DNA of 64,000 nucleotides from JAAXGI01 sp963579625 (GTDB taxonomy: Bacteria > Gemmatimonadota > Gemmatimonadetes > Longimicrobiales > Gaopeijiaceae). The stretch lies in assembly GCA_963579625.1 (NCBI GenBank), contig CAUZHN010000002.1, forward strand, positions 26,593-90,592, read 5' to 3'. The notes beneath the pieces are model-generated. The model was not told where the DNA came from. It worked only from the letters and a program-made list of their open reading frames with translations, and ran no database searches. Both the position numbers and the translations under genes were made by a program. Shown piece after piece: positions 8,669-17,232 of the stretch. Within the stretch, counting starts at the first letter, position 1. Each line of letters opens with the position of its first letter.

Positions 8669-9910
8669 CTACGCTCCCTTCTTCTGGGCCTCGTTGTGGA
8701 ACACAAGAAGGGGGCTCACCCCCTGTTCGACAGCTTCAGGTGTTATGACGACTTCTCGGATGTCTCTCCTAGAAGGCACATCGAACATAACGTCCCGCAT
8801 GATACCTTCGATGACGGCCCTGAGACCGCGCGCGCCGGTGCCCCGGTCGAAGGCCTTCTGAGCGATTGCACGGATCGCGTCTGAATCGAAAGTGAGCCCT
8901 ATGCCTTCCATCTCCAGCATCTTCATATATTGCTTCACCAACGCGTTTCTTGGCTCCTGCAGGATCCGGATCAGGGCTTCTTCGTCGAGTTCCTCAAGGC
9001 TCACCATCACAGGCAGTCGCCCGACGAGCTCGGGTATGAGGCCGAACCGCTGAAGGTCGTCCGGCTCGGCCCGGGAGAGAAGCTGAGTGCGTACCACCTC
9101 ATCCTCATCAAGATCCTCGTCACCGAAGCCGATCCTGCGCTGACCAAGCCGGGATTCAACGATCTTCTCTAGTCCGTCGAAGGCTCCACCACAGATGAAC
9201 AGAATGTTGGTGGTGTCAATCTGGATGTATTCCTGCTGCGGGTGCTTTCGGCCCCCTTGGGGGGGTACCGATGCGACCGTTCCCTCCAGGATCTTGAGTA
9301 GCGCCTGTTGAACGCCTTCTCCCGATACGTCTCTCGTGATCGATGGATTTTCAGACTTTCGAGAGATCTTGTCGAGTTCATCGATGTAGATGATGCCCCG
9401 CTGGCACTCGGTCACATTGTAGTCAGCGGCCTGGAGGAGCCGCACGAGGATGTTCTCGACATCCTCGCCAACATACCCTGCTTCTGTTAGGGTGGTCGCA
9501 TCGGCGATCGTGAACGGGACGTCCAACAGGCGGGCCAACGTCTGTGCCAGCAGCGTTTTTCCTACGCCGGTTGATCCCATCAGCAGGATATTGGCTTTTT
9601 CAATCTCTACGTCGTCCAAGAGGCCTTTGTGGTTAACCCGCTTGTAGTGGTTGTAAACGGCGACTGAAAGGGCCTTCTTCGCCTCTTCTTGCCCGATCAC
9701 GTACTGGTCGAGGGCTTCCTTGGTCTCGCGAGGCGTGAGCGTCGGAGCGGTTGTCTCCGGGTGAGTGCGGTCCTCATCCTCAGACAGAATCTCATTGCAG
9801 AGGACCACACACTCGTTGCAGATGTAGACACTGGGCCCGGAAATGAACTTCCGGACCGAGTCCTTCGATTTCCCGCAGAAGCTGCATTGCAGATGTTCGT
9901 CAGTCGACAT
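8669..9910 (-). CDS. clpX: ClpX, ATP-dependent unfoldase of ClpXP
   Basis: A 413-residue ClpX of standard length. It recognises tagged proteins, unfolds them and passes them to ClpP. The N-terminal zinc-binding domain has the four cysteines as CSFCGK and CNECVVLC. Walker A is GSTGVGKT, Walker B is GIIYIDELDK, and the pore loop sits in the LTEAGYVGEDVEN segment. The IGF-type ClpP-docking loop is visible as RRIGFGDED. The start has an AAGAGGTG ribosome site. Gene order on this strand is tig-clpP-clpX-engB, the classical trigger factor-Clp cluster. Confidence 0.96.
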   Translation of the reverse strand: MSTDEHLQCSFCGKSKDSVRKFISGPSVYICNECVVLCNEILSEDEDRTHPETTAPTLTPRETKEALDQYVIGQEEAKKALSVAVYNHYKRVNHKGLLDDVEIEKANILLMGSTGVGKTLLAQTLARLLDVPFTIADATTLTEAGYVGEDVENILVRLLQAADYNVTECQRGIIYIDELDKISRKSENPSITRDVSGEGVQQALLKILEGTVASVPPQGGRKHPQQEYIQIDTTNILFICGGAFDGLEKIVESRLGQRRIGFGDEDLDEDEVVRTQLLSRAEPDDLQRFGLIPELVGRLPVMVSLEELDEEALIRILQEPRNALVKQYMKMLEMEGIGLTFDSDAIRAIAQKAFDRGTGARGLRAVIEGIMRDVMFDVPSRRDIREVVITPEAVEQGVSPLLVFHNEAQKKGA

Positions 9911-9960
9911 CGATCACACCTCTTGGCCTTCGAAATCCGCGAATGGTTCGCGGCTCATGG

Positions 9961-10590
9961 TTACTCAGAAGCTCCTCCCTCGGAGTCTTTCGGCTTCTCC
10001 ACCTCATCCCGGTGGGATAGTACTCGGTCGATTAGGCTGTACTCCACCGCCTCCTCCGGACTCATGAAATAATCACGGTCCACATCTTCGGCCACTTTCT
10101 CCACTGTGTGGCCTGTGTGTTTGGCGAGGATATTGTTGAGCCGTTCCCGGATGCCAAGGACTTCCTTAGCGGCGATCTCGATGTCCGCTGCCGTTCCCTG
10201 GTATCCGGAGGTGGGTTGGTGAATCAAGATGCGGGAATTGGGCAGTGCGCTCCGCTTTCCCTCACTGCCACCTGCGAGAAGGACTGCCCCCATTGATGCA
10301 GCCATCCCTACACAGAAAGTGGAGACTGGTGCTCGGAGGTGCTGCATCGTGTCATAGATCGCGAGGCCTGCGTAGACGTTTCCACCCGGGGAGTTGATAT
10401 AGAGATAGATGTCTCTCTCCGGGTCATCAGCATCCAAGAATAGGAGTTGCGCCACAATAATATTTGCTACTGTGTCGTCAACAGCGCTTCCGAGAAATAT
10501 GATCCGATCCATGAGGAGACGGGAGAAAATGTCGTAACTCCGCTCCCCACGGCTTGTACGTTCAATGACATATGGAGGGTAAATGGGCAT
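9961..10590 (-). CDS. clpP: ClpP, serine protease subunit of ClpXP
   Basis: A 209-residue ClpP. The catalytic Ser is in GMAASMGAVLLAGG, the His in RILIHQPTSG, and the Asp in the following DxxxxA helix region. The start at 10590 gives the family N terminus (MPIYPPYVIERTSRGERSYD); the open frame extends 39 residues further but that part is Arg/Ser-rich and overlaps nothing conserved. It sits 43 bases after tig and 50 before clpX. It should assemble as a tetradecamer with ClpX, encoded next door. Confidence 0.96.
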   Translation of the reverse strand: MPIYPPYVIERTSRGERSYDIFSRLLMDRIIFLGSAVDDTVANIIVAQLLFLDADDPERDIYLYINSPGGNVYAGLAIYDTMQHLRAPVSTFCVGMAASMGAVLLAGGSEGKRSALPNSRILIHQPTSGYQGTAADIEIAAKEVLGIRERLNNILAKHTGHTVEKVAEDVDRDYFMSPEEAVEYSLIDRVLSHRDEVEKPKDSEGGASE

Positions 10591-10633
10591 CGTGTTTGAT
10601 CCGTAGTCCTTGATTCGGGCGGAGCCGACGGCT

Positions 10634-11896
10634 TCAGATCGGCTCCATGATTTCAGATTGCTCCTGAAGGAAGTCGAAGACTTTCTTCTCCGTGATCTCT
10701 CGTTCAAGATGATCTAACTGGCCTGATTTCTGTAGGCGCGAGTAGACTTCGGAGAGGGTTCCACTAGTTTGCTCGGCAATCTCTTCGATCCGAGTATCCA
10801 CCTCCTCGCCTGAGGCGACGAGTTCCTGAACCTCTGATATCCGATCTATGACGATGTGTCGCCTGACCGCATGGATTGCTCTGGGCCGCAACTGCTCCTT
10901 GGCTTCAGCGAACTGCTCATCAGGGAGATCCTCCGGGTGCCCGAGAGCCGAAAGGACGTATTGATCCACCATTGACTCAGGGATATCAAATGGGTTTGCC
11001 GATAAAATCTGCTCAATGAGCTCACCCTGGAGTGCCTCATCCGCCTTGCCCGTCGCCACTTCCGTCAAATCCTCACGGATCTGGTCGGTCAGTTCCTCCA
11101 GAGTTTTGAACTTTCCCGAGGATGCGGCAAAGGCGTCGTCAAGTTCCGGCAACTTGAGTTGTTTCCTGCCATCAAGAACAATCTTCACACTCTGCTCTGT
11201 TCCCCGACGCTCCTCGTCCGCCATATCTTCAGGAAAGCAAATCGTGAATTCGCCAGAGCCTCCCACTTCGAGCGTGCGAATGGATCTCTCGACATCCGGA
11301 ATTGCTTGGTCCTTGCCGAGAACGAATTCATAAGGGCGGGGTTCGTCTTCCTCCTCGTTCAGCCTCTCGATTTGCACGGAGACCAAGTTCCCGCTATCCG
11401 GCGACCCAGTCTCTATCGGTATCCAGGTACCTTTCTGTTCCCTGATCCGAGCCAAGACACCGTCAACCTGTTCTTGAGTGACCTGAATCGCCGGACGCTC
11501 CACCTTGAAGCCGCCGATCCTGGCGAGTTCTACTTGGGGTGCGACATCAAACGAGATCTCAAATTTAAGGTCGGATTCAGGCTGGTAATCAATCTCTCCG
11601 ACCTTTCCCTCGCTGATTGGCCGAAGAGATTGTTCCTCCAGCGCACCGCGATAGGCCTCCCCGATTACGTGGTCCAACACCTCCTGCTCGAGGGTGGGGC
11701 CAAATCTCTTCTCGACTAAGGCCGTCGGGATCTTTCCCGACCGGAACCCAGGGAGCTTGAGCCTCGACGAGAGTTTCTTCACGGCCGCCTTACGCTCTGC
11801 CTGAACGAGCATGGAGGGGACCGTGATGCTCAGGGTGCGACGCCATCGCTTCCCCTCCGCTACCGCCACCTCGAGCTTGGAGATGTCCAGCGCCAT
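10634..11896 (-). CDS. tig: Trigger factor, ribosome-associated chaperone and prolyl isomerase
   Basis: A 420-residue trigger factor. The N-terminal ribosome-binding domain holds the signature loop as LPGFRSGKIPTALVEKRFG (about residues 45-63). A PPIase-like middle domain follows (about 150-240) and then the helical C-terminal chaperone arms. The start at 11896 (MALDISKLEV) is preferred to an upstream in-frame Met at 11983 whose extension is Cys/His/Pro-rich and unlike the family. It is the first gene of the tig-clpP-clpX-engB cluster, so the promoter should lie in 11897-12341. Confidence 0.94.
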   Translation of the reverse strand: MALDISKLEVAVAEGKRWRRTLSITVPSMLVQAERKAAVKKLSSRLKLPGFRSGKIPTALVEKRFGPTLEQEVLDHVIGEAYRGALEEQSLRPISEGKVGEIDYQPESDLKFEISFDVAPQVELARIGGFKVERPAIQVTQEQVDGVLARIREQKGTWIPIETGSPDSGNLVSVQIERLNEEEDEPRPYEFVLGKDQAIPDVERSIRTLEVGGSGEFTICFPEDMADEERRGTEQSVKIVLDGRKQLKLPELDDAFAASSGKFKTLEELTDQIREDLTEVATGKADEALQGELIEQILSANPFDIPESMVDQYVLSALGHPEDLPDEQFAEAKEQLRPRAIHAVRRHIVIDRISEVQELVASGEEVDTRIEEIAEQTSGTLSEVYSRLQKSGQLDHLEREITEKKVFDFLQEQSEIMEPI

Positions 11897-12341
11897 TAGA
11901 AGACCGTGGAAGAAGCACAGAGGACCAAGTTGCGTGCGCTGCGGAAACGGATGCACGGTGGCGTCCCGCACGCAAAACCACAAGCTACGTCAAGGAGTGC
12001 TAAGGACCGACTGAACTCTGTGTTAGCGTATCCCAAAGGGCACACGGCAGTTGCTACGCTCAGTTGTCGTTCCTCGTCATCGCTATAGTTCACGCTGCGC
12101 CTCTTCTTTGTTTCTACTCTGAGCCACGGGAATGCCATGCACGTGACCATGCCCCACTCCTCAAGTAACCTACCGGGGCACAGGGGGGCTGGAGCCCAAC
12201 ACCGTGTTTCTAGTTGTCACTGATCGCACAGTATGGATTCCTCCTCTTTCCGTGTACCGGATAAAACCCCTGTGCATGACCCACTGTGCTTTTCCAACGG
12301 ACTTCTCGGACTTCCAGTCGGTGTGGGCACGGCGGGGCGAG
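11897..12341. other. Intergenic region upstream of tig
   Basis: About 445 bases between the tig start and the 3' end of tRNA-Leu. It must hold the tig promoter (read leftwards), but I find no convincing -35/-10 pair. A TTGACG on the minus strand near 11987 lacks a good -10. A nine-base half of a CIRCE operator occurs at 11995-12003 with no second arm. No coding signal was accepted here. Confidence 0.6.
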
Positions 12342-12424
12342 TGCGAAAGGGGGGACTCGAACCCCCACGGCCGTAGGCCACGAGATCCTAAATCTCGCGC
12401 GTCTACCAATTCCGCCACTTTCGC
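12342..12424 (-). tRNA. tRNA-Leu (anticodon UAG)
   Basis: Read on the minus strand, the acceptor stem GCGAAAG pairs perfectly with CTTTCGC, followed by discriminator A73, the leucine identity base. The D region (TGGCGGAATTGGTAGACGC) is typical of class II tRNAs. The anticodon stem CGAGA/TCTCG encloses the loop TTTAGGA, giving anticodon TAG, which reads CUN codons. A short variable arm (TGGCCTACGGCCGT) and the T arm GGGGGTTCGAACCCCC follow. The 3' CCA is not encoded (A is followed by CTC), so it must be added after transcription. Confidence 0.96.
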
Positions 12425-12498
12425 GGCTCCGAAAAAAACATAACCGTGGCCGGAAGTGGCATCAACAAGCGGTTTCCAGCCATGAGGTCACATGAGGA

Positions 12499-12537
12499 AG
12501 GGCCCGGAGTTGAGGGTTCTCACCCGCTCTGGGCCCT
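12499..12537 (-). terminator. Strong hairpin downstream of htrA
   Basis: An 11-bp stem (AGGGCCCGGAG with CTCTGGGCCCT, one G-U pair) encloses an inner GGGT/ACCC stem. On the minus strand it follows htrA and is succeeded by TTCCTCATG, not a real T run, so it may be a terminator that needs help or an RNA 3'-end protector. It lies between htrA and tRNA-Leu, both read leftwards. Confidence 0.5.
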
Positions 12538-12548
12538 AATCTCGAAGT

Positions 12549-12571
12549 CCCGCGCCTAATTCGAGCGCGGG
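12549..12571 (-). terminator. GC-rich hairpin just after the htrA stop
   Basis: A perfect 7-bp stem CCCGCGC/GCGCGGG with a nine-base loop, 24 bases beyond the htrA stop codon. There is no T tract. Together with the larger hairpin at 12499-12537 it forms a tandem hairpin end of the htrA transcript. Confidence 0.45.
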
Positions 12572-12595
12572 TGTCCAACGTGCGTACGTTTATTC

Positions 12596-14152
12596 CTACT
12601 GCGGAACCCGGAGGTTGACGATTCGCGACGACCCATCAGGAAAGCCCATCCGAAGTGACACGATGTCACCGGGCTCGACGTCTCCAAACAGTTCCTCGAC
12701 GTCCTGGACCGTCTCCACGGACTCTCGGTTAATATCCACTAGTTGCATGCCTGGTCGGACACCTGCTCGTCCGGCCGGTCCCGCGGGGCTTACTCGACCG
12801 ATCACTACGCCGCCCGTCGCCTCATATCCGAACCGTTCGGCTGTGGACTCATCAAGGGGCATGACGTCGATTCCGATGCGGGTCTGTGAACTCACCGTTG
12901 GTCTCGTTGTCTCAACAGGTCGCGTGCCAAGCGGAGAGGTTCCGAGCTGGACGGTGACCTCCTGACGCTCACCATTGCGGTAGAAGCGAACCATCACTTC
13001 GTCGCCGGGTCGATGCTGAGCGATCAGGAGCTGGAGTTGACCGGGTCGTTCAACGTCCACCCCGTCAACCGCAACGATCACATCCTCTTGCCGCAGACCG
13101 GCCTCTACCGCCGGACTATTCGGGACGGCGTTGTTCACGAGTACCCCCATAGCACGGGGAAGCCCATAGTAGTCGGCGTCGACCAACTGCACTTCTCGCA
13201 TTTCGATCCCAAGATACGCTCGACGTACCTCGCCGAACTCAATCAGATCCTCCATGATACGCTTCGCGAGGTCGACGGGGACGGCGAAGCCGTATCCCTG
13301 GTAATAACCGGTGCGAGACGCGATCGCTGAGTTGATCCCGACAACCTGACCCCGCAGGTTCACCATTGGGCCCCCGGAATTGCCTGGGTTGATAACGGCG
13401 TCGGTTTGTATGAAGTCTTCGATGGCAAACTGAGATCGTTCCTCCCATCCTTCCTGCCGAAGTTCGTTGCCGATAAGGTTCAAAGGTCGGCCGATCGCGC
13501 TGATGATCCCCGATGTAACAGTGTAGTCCAGCGGCCTAGATCCGCCTCCAAGTCCTGGGTTTCCCACAGCGAGAATCCATTCCCCTACCCTCAGGTCGGC
13601 GGAGGATCCGAGGCTCAAGACTGGCAGGCTCACGTCGTCGATCTTGATAACAGCAACGTCGGTCGTCGGGTCGGACCCGACGAGTTCGGCAGTGTACTCT
13701 CGTCGGTCGGGAAGAAAGACCCGGATACTAGTCGCATCTCCTACAACGTGGTCATTTGTCAGTATGTAGCCGTCGGGGCTCACGATGAAGCCGCTCCCCC
13801 CTGCCATTTGAGGTGGACGCTCGCCCGGTGGCACTTGGTTCGGTCCATCGAAGAACTGGCGGAATTCATCAGGTAGTGGTGTGGGAAGTTGGCTCTCCGT
13901 AGCCAAAGTAGCCGACTGCTCGGCTTCGATCCGAACGACACCCGGGGTGACGGCTTCGGCGATATTTACGAAGGCCTCGCTCAGATCCAAAGCCGGCTGA
14001 ATCTGGGCGTCTGACACCTGAGGAACCTGAGTGATTACGGCCATCCCCACCGGAGAGGCCCATCCCATCGCTGATGCGCCACCGACTCCCAGGACGAAGC
14101 CGATGACGGTGTAGATTACAACTCGGGTCTTGAACCGTAGCGGGTCGAACAT
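12596..14152 (-). CDS. HtrA/DegP-family periplasmic serine protease with two PDZ domains
   Basis: A 518-residue S1C protease for envelope protein quality control. A single membrane segment (about 10-35, VVIYTVIGFVLGVGG) anchors or exports it. The catalytic triad is visible: His in LTNDHVVG (about 135), Asp in TTDVAVIKI (about 165) and Ser in NPGNSGGP (about 260). Two PDZ domains follow at roughly 305-400 and 425-515. The start at 14152 has a GGAGGGAG ribosome site; an upstream TTG adds ten residues. DegP, DegQ and DegS cannot be separated by eye. It lies between tRNA-Leu and dnaK, reading the same way. Confidence 0.92.
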   Translation of the reverse strand: MFDPLRFKTRVVIYTVIGFVLGVGGASAMGWASPVGMAVITQVPQVSDAQIQPALDLSEAFVNIAEAVTPGVVRIEAEQSATLATESQLPTPLPDEFRQFFDGPNQVPPGERPPQMAGGSGFIVSPDGYILTNDHVVGDATSIRVFLPDRREYTAELVGSDPTTDVAVIKIDDVSLPVLSLGSSADLRVGEWILAVGNPGLGGGSRPLDYTVTSGIISAIGRPLNLIGNELRQEGWEERSQFAIEDFIQTDAVINPGNSGGPMVNLRGQVVGINSAIASRTGYYQGYGFAVPVDLAKRIMEDLIEFGEVRRAYLGIEMREVQLVDADYYGLPRAMGVLVNNAVPNSPAVEAGLRQEDVIVAVDGVDVERPGQLQLLIAQHRPGDEVMVRFYRNGERQEVTVQLGTSPLGTRPVETTRPTVSSQTRIGIDVMPLDESTAERFGYEATGGVVIGRVSPAGPAGRAGVRPGMQLVDINRESVETVQDVEELFGDVEPGDIVSLRMGFPDGSSRIVNLRVPQ

Positions 14153-14256
14153 ATTCGGGACTCCCTCCGTCGTTCCGCGCAAGCCTCTGATAAAGACTCT
14201 AATACACGGAGATCAGGGAGTGGGTCCACGTAGGGCTGGCGGCTATACCGTGCCAA

Positions 14257-16176
14257 TCAACCCTTCTCGTCGTCGACAATCTCGAAGTCCGCCTCGACGA
14301 CGGCGTCCTCCTCTTCTGCTCTGGAGGTTGCTCCCTCATCTGCCGTCACACCGTTGTTCTCCACCTCCTCTCCCTGGTCCTGGTAGACTTTCTGACCAGC
14401 TGCACTAAAAGCCTGCATGAGTTCATCGCGCGCTTCATTCATTTTCCCCGGGTCATCGAACTTGAGAGCCTCTTTTGCCACTTCAACTGCTTCTTCAAGC
14501 CGTGTTTTTTCGACATCACCTACCTTGTCTCCCCACTCTTCGGTGTCCTTCTCCACCTGGTAGATGAGGGAATCCAGAGTGTTGCGAGCTTCTACATTTT
14601 TCTTTCGCTCTTCGTCCTCGGAGGCATGAGACTCCGCATCCTTCACCATCCGATCGATTTCGGAGTCCGAGAGGCCGGATGACGCCTCGATCTGGATCTT
14701 CTGCTCCTTGCCCGTTGTACGATCTTTGGCGGACACATTCAAGATTCCGTTAGCATCAATGTCGAATGTCACCTCGATCTGGGGTACGCCCCGAGGAGCG
14801 GGTGGGATTCCGGCCAGCTGGAACTTCCCGATCGTCTTGTTGTCAAGCGCCATTTTCCGTTCGCCCTGTAGTACGTGAATCTCCACAGTAGTCTGGGTGT
14901 CCTCGGCGGTAGAGAAGACCTCTGTCTTCTTCGTCGGGATTGTCGTGTTCCGGTCTATTAGCGGTGTCATCACCCCACCCAAGGTCTCTATTCCCAGCGA
15001 AAGTGGGATCACGTCGAGCAGTAGCACGTCCTTGACATCGCCGGCCAACACACCTCCCTGGATAGCAGCTCCAATCCCGACGACCTCGTCCGGATTCACT
15101 CCCCGGTGGGGGGCCTTCCCGAAGAACTCCCTGACGATGTCTTGGATCTTCGGAATCCGAGTCGACCCTCCGACCAAGATGACCTCGTCCACCGCAGATG
15201 GATCGAGTCCCGCATCCTCCAGAGCGACCTTCATCGGCGGAATCGTCCGCTCGATCAGATCCCCTACGAGTTGCTCGAACTTGGCCCTGGAGAGAGTAAT
15301 GTTTAGATGTTTCGGACCTTCCTGCGTAGCTGTGATGAAGGGGAGGTTGATATCGGTCTGCATCGTGGATGAGAGCTCCATCTTTGCCTTCTCAGATGCC
15401 TCCTTGAGCCGCTGAAGTGCCATCGCGTCCTGCGCGAGATCGATTCCCTGATCCTTTTTGAACTCCTCCACCAACCAGTCGATGATTCGCTGGTCGAAGT
15501 CGTCGCCCCCTAGGTGAGTATCTCCGTTTGTGGCCTTTACTTCGAAGACACCATCGCCCAACTCGAGGACGGAGATGTCATAGGTGCCGCCCCCGAGGTC
15601 GAAGACGGCGATCTTCTCGTCCTTTTTCTTGTCGAGCCCATAGGCGAGGGCCGCGGCCGTGGGTTCGTTGATGATTCGAAGTACATCGAGTCCGGCGATC
15701 TTCCCAGCATCTTTGGTTGCCTGCCGCTGAGAGTCGTTGAAGTAGGCCGGCACAGTGATCACGGCTTGGTCCACTTTTTGGCCGAGGTAATCTTCAGCTG
15801 TTTGGCGCATCTTCTGGAGGATGATGGCCGAGATCTCAGGCGGATTGAACGGCTTCTCGGCGTTGGGAATCTTGATCTGGACGCGGTCCTCCGAATTGCG
15901 AATGACCTGGTATGGAACGAGCTTTCTCTCGGCCTCGACCTCGGCGGAGCCGCGGCCCATGAACCGTTTCACGGAGAAGATGGTGTTTGTCGGGTTTGTG
16001 ATCGCCTGACGACGAGCAACTTGGCCAACCAGCCGCTCCCCATCTTTGGTGAAACCCACGACGGAGGGGGTGGTTCGACCTCCCTCGGCGTTCGGAATCA
16101 CGACGGGCTCTCCGCCCTCCATAACCGCGACGACGGAGTTCGTCGTTCCTAAATCAATGCCAATGACCTTGCCCAT
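14257..16176 (-). CDS. dnaK: DnaK, Hsp70 chaperone
   Basis: A 639-residue Hsp70 of standard length, the ATP-dependent chaperone for nascent and misfolded cytoplasmic proteins. The ATPase domain opens with MGKVIGIDLGTTNSVVAVMEG and contains VITVPAYFNDSQRQAT and FDLGGGTYDISVLE. The linker VLLLDVIPLSLGIET and the substrate-binding domain follow, ending in an acidic tail (EADFEIVDDEKG). The ATG at 16176 has AAGGAG five bases upstream. grpE and dnaJ are not adjacent, so the chaperone team is split. No CIRCE operator precedes it, and a clear sigma-32 promoter could not be found. Confidence 0.97.
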   Translation of the reverse strand: MGKVIGIDLGTTNSVVAVMEGGEPVVIPNAEGGRTTPSVVGFTKDGERLVGQVARRQAITNPTNTIFSVKRFMGRGSAEVEAERKLVPYQVIRNSEDRVQIKIPNAEKPFNPPEISAIILQKMRQTAEDYLGQKVDQAVITVPAYFNDSQRQATKDAGKIAGLDVLRIINEPTAAALAYGLDKKKDEKIAVFDLGGGTYDISVLELGDGVFEVKATNGDTHLGGDDFDQRIIDWLVEEFKKDQGIDLAQDAMALQRLKEASEKAKMELSSTMQTDINLPFITATQEGPKHLNITLSRAKFEQLVGDLIERTIPPMKVALEDAGLDPSAVDEVILVGGSTRIPKIQDIVREFFGKAPHRGVNPDEVVGIGAAIQGGVLAGDVKDVLLLDVIPLSLGIETLGGVMTPLIDRNTTIPTKKTEVFSTAEDTQTTVEIHVLQGERKMALDNKTIGKFQLAGIPPAPRGVPQIEVTFDIDANGILNVSAKDRTTGKEQKIQIEASSGLSDSEIDRMVKDAESHASEDEERKKNVEARNTLDSLIYQVEKDTEEWGDKVGDVEKTRLEEAVEVAKEALKFDDPGKMNEARDELMQAFSAAGQKVYQDQGEEVENNGVTADEGATSRAEEEDAVVEADFEIVDDEKG

Positions 16177-16256
16177 GTGCACTCCTTGAGTTCATGACCG
16201 TTAGGCTGTCCCTAGGGGTACATAGCAATGTCTATGCCTCCTGTTGACGTTGAAAC

Positions 16257-16277
16257 ACCGCCAAATCGGCGGTTTTT
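16257..16277. terminator. Inverted repeat between thiD and dnaK
   Basis: ACCGCC-AAATC-GGCGGT is a 6-bp perfect inverted repeat followed on the plus strand by TTTT. On the minus strand, the direction of both flanking genes, the downstream sequence is only GTTTC. It could end dnaK-proximal antisense reading, act as a weak bidirectional terminator, or be an operator in the dnaK promoter region. Confidence 0.4.
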
Positions 16278-16338
16278 CCTATGGGGTCAGCCAAATTGTC
16301 AGATATCAAATAGCTCTTCGGGGCGGTATGGCTTCCGG

Positions 16339-17154
16339 TTACGGGTGATCCTCAGTGTCTGGGATGGGGAAGTGGCTCAGAGGCCCATGCCCGCGACCGA
16401 GGTTGGGTGCTCTGAGGATCGCCTGTTCCACGAAGGCCAGTGCGTCCTCGACCGCAGGGACTAACTGATTACCACGTGATAGACCGGCCGTGATCGCTGC
16501 GGATAACGTGCATCCCGTTCCGTGGGTGTTTCTTGTCTTGATCCTGGGGTGCCTCCAGAGATATTCGTCACTACCGTCCCAGAGGATATCCACTACCTGT
16601 GTGCCACTCCCATGACCTCCCTTGACCAGGGCGGCACGTGCACCCATCTGTACCAGCCGGCGCGCGGATTCACGCTGGCCCTCTTCACCCGATATCGGGA
16701 GAGAGGTGAGGATTCTAGCTTCTTCCAGGTTGGGGGTCACCAGAGTTGCCTTCGGGAGGAGTCTCCGAATTATGGCCTCCACGGCGTCCTCGTCCAGCAG
16801 CCGGTCTCCGCTGGAAGCGACCATGACGGGGTCGAGGACATACGGTGTCAGGGAGTGTTCTTGTATCGCATCCGCAACCGTTTCGACAAGTTCGGAAGTG
16901 CCCAACATCCCTGACTTTACTGCTGACGGGGAGAGATCTTGGACGACTGTAGTGATCTGAGTTCGGACCACATCCAGAGGGACCAGATGCACTGCGGTCA
17001 CGCCGACGGTATTTTGAGCGGTGACAGCCGTGACCGCACTCGTGCCAAAAACTCCAAGCGCCTGGAAGGTCTTGATGTCAGCCTGGATCCCAGCACCACC
17101 TCCGCTGTCGCTGCCGGCGATGGTGAGAGCGACGGGTCGGTCGAGGTCGGACAT
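16339..17154 (-). CDS. thiD: Hydroxymethylpyrimidine (phosphate) kinase
   Basis: A 271-residue ribokinase-fold enzyme that phosphorylates HMP and HMP-P for thiamine synthesis. The N terminus holds the substrate motif ALTIAGSDSGGGAGIQADIK, the middle has VLDPVMVASSGDRLL, and the anion-hole motif near the C terminus is NTHGTGCTLSAAI. The start at 17154 (MSDLDRPVALTIAG) was chosen because the 15 upstream residues are not family-like. thiE, the next step, lies at 37474-38112. No TPP riboswitch is visible in the 78 bases separating it from the divergent methyltransferase gene. Confidence 0.94.
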   Translation of the reverse strand: MSDLDRPVALTIAGSDSGGGAGIQADIKTFQALGVFGTSAVTAVTAQNTVGVTAVHLVPLDVVRTQITTVVQDLSPSAVKSGMLGTSELVETVADAIQEHSLTPYVLDPVMVASSGDRLLDEDAVEAIIRRLLPKATLVTPNLEEARILTSLPISGEEGQRESARRLVQMGARAALVKGGHGSGTQVVDILWDGSDEYLWRHPRIKTRNTHGTGCTLSAAITAGLSRGNQLVPAVEDALAFVEQAILRAPNLGRGHGPLSHFPIPDTEDHP

Positions 17155-17232
17155 GGCGCCATGCTTGGTAAGGGGGAGTGGGGTGTCGACTAACCGCAAG
17201 ATAGGGGGAAAATCCTGGGAAATGCACCGGTC

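Noticed and set aside
11995..12003. GAGTGCTAA, one half of a CIRCE operator near tig
   Set aside because: The second arm is missing at the required nine-base spacing, so a chance match is more likely.
12175..12215. GGGCTCCAGCCC-like arm resembling a tRNA T arm on the minus strand
   Set aside because: No acceptor or anticodon stem could be built around it.
12170..12418. Minus-strand open frame starting MAELVDARDLGSRG
   Set aside because: It is a translation of the tRNA-Leu gene; this kind of peptide is a well-known false call over tRNAs.
17155..17232. Possible TPP riboswitch upstream of thiD
   Set aside because: The interval is only 78 bases and contains none of the conserved TPP-element sequences. 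The region before thiE lies inside mltG.
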